Assembly (NCBI GenBank): GCA_015143735.1
Contig: VKHC01000295.1
Coordinates: 1-13,639, forward strand
DNA: 13,639 bases
Source of the DNA: Synura sp. LO234KE
Lineage: Eukaryota > Sar > Synurophyceae > Synurales > Mallomonadaceae
Direction of reading: 5' to 3'
Shown here: piece after piece, positions 9,785 through 13,639 of the stretch
Position numbering within the stretch: the stretch's first letter is position 1
Layout of the letters: each line of letters begins with the position of its first letter
The notes under the pieces: generated by a model
Told to the model about the DNA's origin: nothing
The model's database searches: none
Seen by the model: the letters and a program-made list of their open reading frames with translations, nothing else
Position numbers and translations under genes: made by a program

Positions 9785-10790
9785 TTTGGACATAGGCGGA
9801 ATGATGGTAAACTTGTTCCACCTAAGCAATCTTCCGGTATTCCGTTTATAGATATACCATGATCCATCATTTGCTCCTGTATCGTATATCCCTAAGTCAG
9901 AAGCCTCCAGTGGTTCTGCTAGTGAGGGTGCTGTCGCCAGCATTGTTACAGTATTTTCGTGGTACTGACAATATCTGCCGCATCCGGCTTTCAGTTTCGT
10001 TGCGTAATCTAATTTTCTCTAGTAGAACCCATTCAACGGAAAAATGTTTTTGTGCCATCTGCCGCAGTTGGCATTATATTCGCGCGGCTAATACAGAACA
10101 GTACAAATAATCGTAGAAGTACGGCTGTGACTCGGTCAGGTAGCGTGCTCACAATGCCCCAGACACGTTCCTAGATGGTGCGTATCCTTTTCTCTGCTAT
10201 TTCATGTGCTTATCACATCCAATTGTGTCCACGGCACTCCATGTTCTCCATTGAGGACATTGCTCATAGCAATTAGTTCTCCATCTGAATCGCATCTTGT
10301 TGAGCATAGCTTGAATTTGCAAGCCTTGATTTGATTCATCTGACCACATTAAGCTCGGTACATGCAGGTCATGCTACGGGACTTCAGCTTCACCGCAATT
10401 ATCATTCGCTAAAGGGTAATGATGTTCAGAAGGAAAGACATTCCCTTCACGGGTATCATGTTTACATTCTCCCGCTGAGTTTTACTCTCTTGTAGTCGTA
10501 TGACTGGTTTTAGCTGAGTCGGTGTGGGATTGTGGTTCTCTGTTTTATCTTTAAGTGCTACTATTGGTGCGCCATACTATATCTTCTCGGCCCTGATGAT
10601 ATCTCAGGAAAATGTCCCACTAAATTATTCATCCGCGGTTAAGAATAGCAAATGCTTTTGCTGTGCTTGGATAGCCACATCAGCTCTGGTACTATCTTTG
10701 CCCTAGCTACCCTATCCGTGGTGTATGCTGATTTGATCCCTTCAGCAGTTGTAACATATGATCTTTCTATCCCGGTTCTGGAATCATCTG
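9785..10790 (-). pseudogene. Copia-type integrase region, degraded
   Basis: The - strand carries, in order: a pre-integrase block (10780-10640: VTTAEGIKSAYTTDRVARAK), a second block (10580-10430: PIVALKDKTENHNP, VIRLQESKTQRENV), a core with an acidic CDSDGEL (about 10294-10274) and a following HGVPWTQLD, then RANIMPTAADGTKTFF (about 10085) and a C-terminal block (10013-9786: KLDYATKLKAGCG, GSWYIYKRNTGR, WNKFTIIPP). I infer that the Asp of DSDGE is the second catalytic acid, because intact elements of this type have a similar D-x-D/E-G motif rather than the classical TDNG. Stops and frame changes disable it. Confidence 0.62.
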
Positions 10791-10839
10791 ACAATACACA
10801 TTTAACCAGCTTACGTTCAAAGTCATACTCTGGCGAATC

Positions 10840-11135
10840 TTTAGATATTTAATTTCTGAAAGCATCTTCGTCTGCCTTCTGGTAATATGGTGATTACTCT
10901 TTTTCCTAACATGGGCATAAAATAGTATCTTCGAGGCGCACTTCTCTGATACAAGTACCTCCCCAAACAATCTCTACATCTTTATTCAGGTCTCTATAGT
11001 CCCGCCTCCACGTATGGTAACTCCAACGGACAATGGTAACTCCAATGGACAGTCCGTCATAAGTTACAAATAGATTAGTGTGACCTCACGCTGGGTTCTT
11101 GAAAAAGATGTACTCCCATCAGTGCCTAAGATTAC
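10840..11135 (-). pseudogene. Retroviral-type aspartic protease remnant
   Basis: Between gag and integrase the - strand reads TDGSTSFS near 11120, VGVTIRGGGTIET near 11020 and FGEVLVSEKCASKILF near 10960. This matches the order of a D-(S/T)-G-x-(S/T) active-site loop, a glycine-rich flap and a final hydrophobic strand in retrotransposon proteases. The classical DTG/DSG is present here only as DGS, and stops occur between blocks. It is identified partly by position. Confidence 0.48.
11015..11052. repeat. 19-bp tandem duplication
   Basis: Two adjacent units (11015-11033 and 11034-11052) start TGGTAACTCCAA and differ at two positions. They lie in the protease remnant; 19 bp is not a multiple of three, so the duplication by itself shifts frame. 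Confidence 0.8.
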
Positions 11136-11240
11136 CTTTGCGATAAAGCGTATTTGATGCAATTACAACCTTCTCGCCCATCAGGATTAATTTAGTAATA
11201 TTATCGCTTTTGAAAATATTCTCTTTCATATCATGCTGAT

Positions 11241-11945
11241 CTAGCACGTGTTCGGGTAGAGGCAACATATTTGTTTTCTTCCGGGTCGACTTCGTCTCCT
11301 TATCCTGATTGTCCTTCTCCGCACAGTTTTCCGCCTAAAGGTCCACTGCGTCACAACTGGCGCGAGGTCTATTTGCGCTTGGAACACTCTGCTCGCCCTC
11401 CTTTGATTCATGAGGTTCGGATTTACCTGACTCTTCTTTGTGTCCTGCTGATAGAAGACTAGTGTGGATTGACGTCTTTGCACAGTAAGGGTCTGAAGAA
11501 AATCAAACGCCTCCTTAACGTCCTTTGGTTTTGGGGTACAATCTGTTCTTCAAGTTCAGTTGCGCCGCCGAGTAGCTACCCGGGTCGGGTTTCACCATGA
11601 TATATGTTGCCTTGGTGCTGTCATCATTGATCAGCTTCTTGCCCATTCCGGCTTCAGCGTTTCATTTTCTCTGGTAGATGATGAGATGTAGCGAAAATCG
11701 GGTCTTGAAATCCGCCAAACTCTACTATATATGTTGCCTTGGTGCTGTCATCATTGATCAGCTTCTTGCCCATTCCGGCTTCAGCGTTTCATTTTGTCTC
11801 GTAGATGACGAGATGTAGCGAAAATCGGGTCTTGAATTCCGCCAAACTCTCAAACGCAATCATTCTGCAATGATTGAACGTAACCTATAAGCTTAATTCA
11901 TGCTGCGTCGTTGTACTTGCCGCGTTGGTTCAGTATATCTCCCAT
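11241..11945 (-). pseudogene. Copia gag with zinc-knuckle remnant
   Basis: A - strand ATG at 11945 opens MGDILNQRGKYNDAA. Later blocks read ESLAEFKTRFSLH, GMGKKLINDDSTKATY, then PKDVKEAFDFLQTL near 11510, a Gag-like helical pattern. Further on is a basic Lys/Glu-rich tail with AENCAEKDNQDKE near 11320, which looks like the end of a CCHC zinc knuckle followed by the usual charged tail. The other zinc ligands are not clear. A 124-bp segment is duplicated within it. Stops at several points confirm decay. Confidence 0.55.
11600..11850. repeat. 124-bp tandem duplication inside gag
   Basis: Copies 11600-11723 and 11727-11850 match at 120 of 124 positions (96.8%) without gaps, separated by ACT, so the period is 127 bp. 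Because 127 is not a multiple of three, the second copy is in another frame. It duplicates the ESLAEFKTRF...KATY part of gag. Confidence 0.95.
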
Positions 11946-12113
11946 AGCATTTTGCATCACTGAAGTTAATAACGTTATATTCAGATTCTACATTAACTAT
12001 CCCGTATGGGAACTTTAAAGATGGTACTCCTGGGATGGTGCTTTATTTTGTTTGTAACTCTTTTGCTTCCTGTTCCTATTGTGGAGCTAAACACTCCTTC
12101 ATCGCCCGTGTCC

Positions 12114-12277
12114 TAGCTCCTTCCGTAGCTCTATCGCTCTTCATATTAAATAAGAAATTGTAAATGAAATTTTGAAGTCGCCGCTTCTACCTAAATCCAC
12201 TTATTTAGCTTTGCACAAGTTAGAACCAAAATGTAAGAAATTAACACTTGATTCCTATTTATGAACCAAGTAGAGCA
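12114..12277 (-). repeat. 5' LTR of Copia-type element (diverged)
   Basis: Bases 12191-12277 align without gaps to the 3' LTR (8200-8286) at about 62 of 87 positions. On - it begins TGCTCTAC at 12277. The inner boundary near 12114 is set only by assuming the same length as the 3' LTR. The stem-loop CTAAAT...ATTTAG is kept here (12191-12210). Confidence 0.55.
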
Positions 12278-12489
12278 TTTAATAGAAATGCATGGAAAAA
12301 TTGTAACTCTCAAATCACAAAACTTTGCGTTTGACTTAATATCATGCAGGCATGAGGTAATCAAAGCATCAATAAAATTAGGAAAATAAATCATGAAGTC
12401 GAAATAATCGAGAAAGGTACGGAAAAATAGCTATATTACATATCAATCATGAACGGAAATCTCCAGTGCGGCCCTAAGATGTGCAACAG
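12278..12489. other. Spacer between retroelement and right gene pair
   Basis: AT-rich. A + ATG at 12448 starts a frame (MNGNLQCGPKMCNRLL) that could be an alternative first exon of the following + strand gene, spliced at the GTAAGG at 12545. I prefer an acceptor near 12489 because its frame is the one that joins the later exons. Confidence 0.4.
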
Positions 12490-13051
12490 GTTACTAATCA
12501 TGACGCAAAAAAGACAGCACACACAGTTGAAACTCCAACATATCAGGTAAGGATTCTTCTTTTTAGATCACAGGATTTTCTCGACGGTGCGATTGTGTGC
12601 CTAACAGGACTTTTATCGTCATATATATTGCTCGCTTATGAAACATGTCCTAGTAAGTTTCAATGAACATAGTATTCTGATTTTTGTTTTTTGGCATCAA
12701 CTTTTTTCTCTAACAAGCTGTTCAGGGCTTGCGCGCACCAGTATTAAAGAATATCGATTACTACGTTTGTGTGCGCTCGATTATTATAAAAATATATAAA
12801 TTGTGAGTATTATGTCTAAATTTGATTAATTTTTTTCTATCTTATATAGTTGCAAGCTGTTCAGGACTTATATGCTACCTCAAAGTGAGAAGACAACGGT
12901 AAATAGTATGACAAAAATCAGATTACTGTTAGATTTAAAAGATGCCAGTATCCATAATTTCGTCATAATAAGGGAAAACGTTGGTCATAGAAATATCAAG
13001 CACACAATTTGTGTCTATTGTTGTACTACGAGGAATGTCTATAGCGGATAA
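12490..13051 (+). CDS. Possible spliced gene, weak BRCT-like motif
   Basis: Exons 12490-12652, 12718-12802 and 12850-13051 join in frame (149 residues plus TAA). Intron 1 (12653-12717, 65 nt) has a perfect GTAAGT donor and a TTTTTTCTCTAAC branch/tract; intron 2 (12803-12849, 47 nt) has GTGAGT and ends TTATATAG. The 5' end is open; a CCTAAG...CAACAG acceptor lies just before 12490, so at least one exon is missing or was displaced by the nearby retroelement. SQDFLDGAIVCLTGL resembles the first strand of a BRCT domain, but the later Trp and Gly residues of that fold are not evident. The last exon is open for 66 codons. The word AAGCTGTTCAGG occurs at both acceptors. It converges on the ING-like gene and overlaps it by 13 nt. 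Both the gene and the domain are tentative. Confidence 0.35.
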
Positions 13052-13377
13052 AGTTCATAATATACAACGTTAACTGTCGTTAGAATTCGACCTCCATCAT
13101 CTTCTGATCCTTCTAGCAATATATGTTGTTGTTCTATTAAATCAATACTGGCATTCTTGGTAATTCCTAATAATCTCATGTTTTTGGTTAAATTATACGA
13201 TTTAAAATCTTTCCATTACATTAATATCCTCGATATAATCTCGTTGATTTCACGCTGCTTTCTCCTATAAGATTTCCCAAGTTCATGTAATTGTAACATA
13301 TCTCTCAGCAATTCTTTCGGTAGAGAACTCTTTTCAGCGAAAATTTCCTCAAAACCTTCCATAGCTTCTCCAGTCAT
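13039..13377 (-). CDS. ING-N-like coiled-coil protein, no PHD seen
   Basis: Starts ATG at 13377. Exon 1 (13377-13220) reads MTGEAMEGFEEIFAEK and then SLPKELLRDMLQLHEL and YRRKQREINEII. That is the LP-x-EL...EL...EI helical pattern of the N-terminal dimerisation domain of inhibitor-of-growth proteins, which in known members guide histone acetyltransferase or deacetylase complexes. Unspliced, it stops after 53 codons. A 45-nt intron (13219-13175; GTAATG donor, TTTAAC branch, CATGAG acceptor) extends it to 13174-13039 with NASIDLIEQQHILLEGSED, giving 97 residues. ING proteins normally end in a PHD finger; I find no Cys4-His-Cys3 pattern between 13039 and 12280, so this is a short form, a fragment or a gene cut by the retroelement. 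The upstream side is a minisatellite 15 nt from the ATG. Confidence 0.45.
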
Positions 13378-13391
13378 ACTTAAAAGCTAGA

Positions 13392-13639
13392 TGTACCCAT
13401 CGCCATTTACCTGTACCTATCGCCGTCCTCTTGTACCTATCGCCCTCTTCGTGTACCCACCTTCCTCTTAATGCACCAATCGCCCTCTACTTTTACCTAT
13501 CGTAGTACTTTATTTCCATCCTATCGCCCTCTTCTTGTACCCATCGCCATCTACCTGTCGTACCTATCGCCCTCCTCTTGCACCTATCGCCCTCTTGTTG
13601 TAACTATCACCCTCTTCTTGTCCCTATCGCCCTCTTCTT
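13392..13639. repeat. Degenerate 20-bp minisatellite, open at window end
   Basis: About 12 units with consensus close to TGTACCTATCGCCCTCTTCT (CCCATCGCC and CCTATCGCC variants). Most are exactly 20 bp; one unit near 13491-13520 is expanded and one near 13555 carries three extra bases. The array runs off the right edge. The unit is strongly strand-asymmetric (C/T-rich on +, purine-rich on -). It occupies the immediate 5' side of the ING-like gene. Confidence 0.93.

Larger units (their letters stand above)
8123..12277 (-). mobile_element. Degraded Copia-type LTR retrotransposon
   Basis: About 4.15 kb transcribed leftwards on -. The order is 5' LTR, gag, protease, integrase, reverse transcriptase, RNase H, polypurine tract, 3' LTR. 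Integrase before reverse transcriptase is the Ty1/Copia order. All domains are legible but split by many stops and frameshifts, so it cannot encode its own proteins. LTRs share about 62 of 87 aligned bases (71%), which suggests an old insertion. I found no target-site duplication: the flanks are TTTAA at 12278 and AATTGA at 8117-8122. Both outer ends are estimates from the LTR alignment and TG...CA ends. Confidence 0.85.

Noticed and set aside
10524-10852. + strand hydrophobic ORFs resembling membrane proteins
   Set aside because: The opposite strand gives ordered integrase-region blocks; the + frames are shadows.
8117-12282. Target-site duplication of the retroelement
   Set aside because: Flanking bases do not match, and the 3' LTR outer end is uncertain.
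12441-12545. 20-nt intron (GTAAGG to TTTTTAG, 12545-12564)
   Set aside because: Too short to be spliced, and reading through keeps the frame open.
13392-13639. CRISPR array
   Set aside because: Units are contiguous 20-mers without unique spacers, in a eukaryotic context; it is a minisatellite.

Overview
This window looks like nuclear DNA of a eukaryotic microbe. Coding blocks are broken by short introns (about 40-115 nt) with GT...AG ends and CTAAC/CTAAT-like branch sites. Intergenic DNA is AT-rich with simple repeats, and much of the right half is a decayed LTR retrotransposon. A P-loop NTPase that resembles the Crinkler/RHS superfamily, next to a Copia-like element, fits an oomycete or another zoosporic or parasitic protist best. 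The taxon is an inference, because no rRNA or conserved housekeeping gene is present.

Left part (1-5290): a four-exon + strand gene (1210-3108) encodes a predicted 539-residue nuclear-type protein with a PWWP-like N-terminal block, a possible SH3/Tudor-like segment and a very basic C-terminal tail. All three introns join in frame. It is flanked by unassigned sequence: a small possible ORF at 525-758, a 27-bp direct repeat at 901-954, an open antisense frame at 3109-3446, and about 1.8 kb with nothing recognisable (3447-5288) that ends in a (TCAA)n microsatellite.

Middle (5370-8122): an unidentified coding-looking but broken stretch (about 5370-6195) is followed by a - strand P-loop NTPase pseudogene (about 6243-7891). 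Its Walker A, Walker B and C-terminal blocks are all legible but lie in different frames.

Right part (8123-12277): a degraded - strand Copia-type element. In element order it has a 5' LTR (about 12114-12277), gag with a 124-bp internal duplication, protease, integrase, reverse transcriptase, RNase H, a polypurine tract and a 3' LTR (about 8123-8286). A 115-bp inverted copy of LTR sequence sits between pol and the polypurine tract and makes a 96.5% identical palindrome. The two LTRs themselves share only about 71% over 87 aligned bases, so the insertion is old while the palindrome and the gag duplication look younger.

Far right (12278-13639): two small possible genes converge and overlap by 13 nt. 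The + strand one has canonical introns and a weak BRCT-like motif. The - strand one is an ING-N-like coiled-coil protein with no visible PHD finger. Its start codon lies 15 nt from a degenerate 20-bp minisatellite that runs off the window end. No functional pathway linking these genes is evident; the layout is a gene-poor, transposon-rich region.
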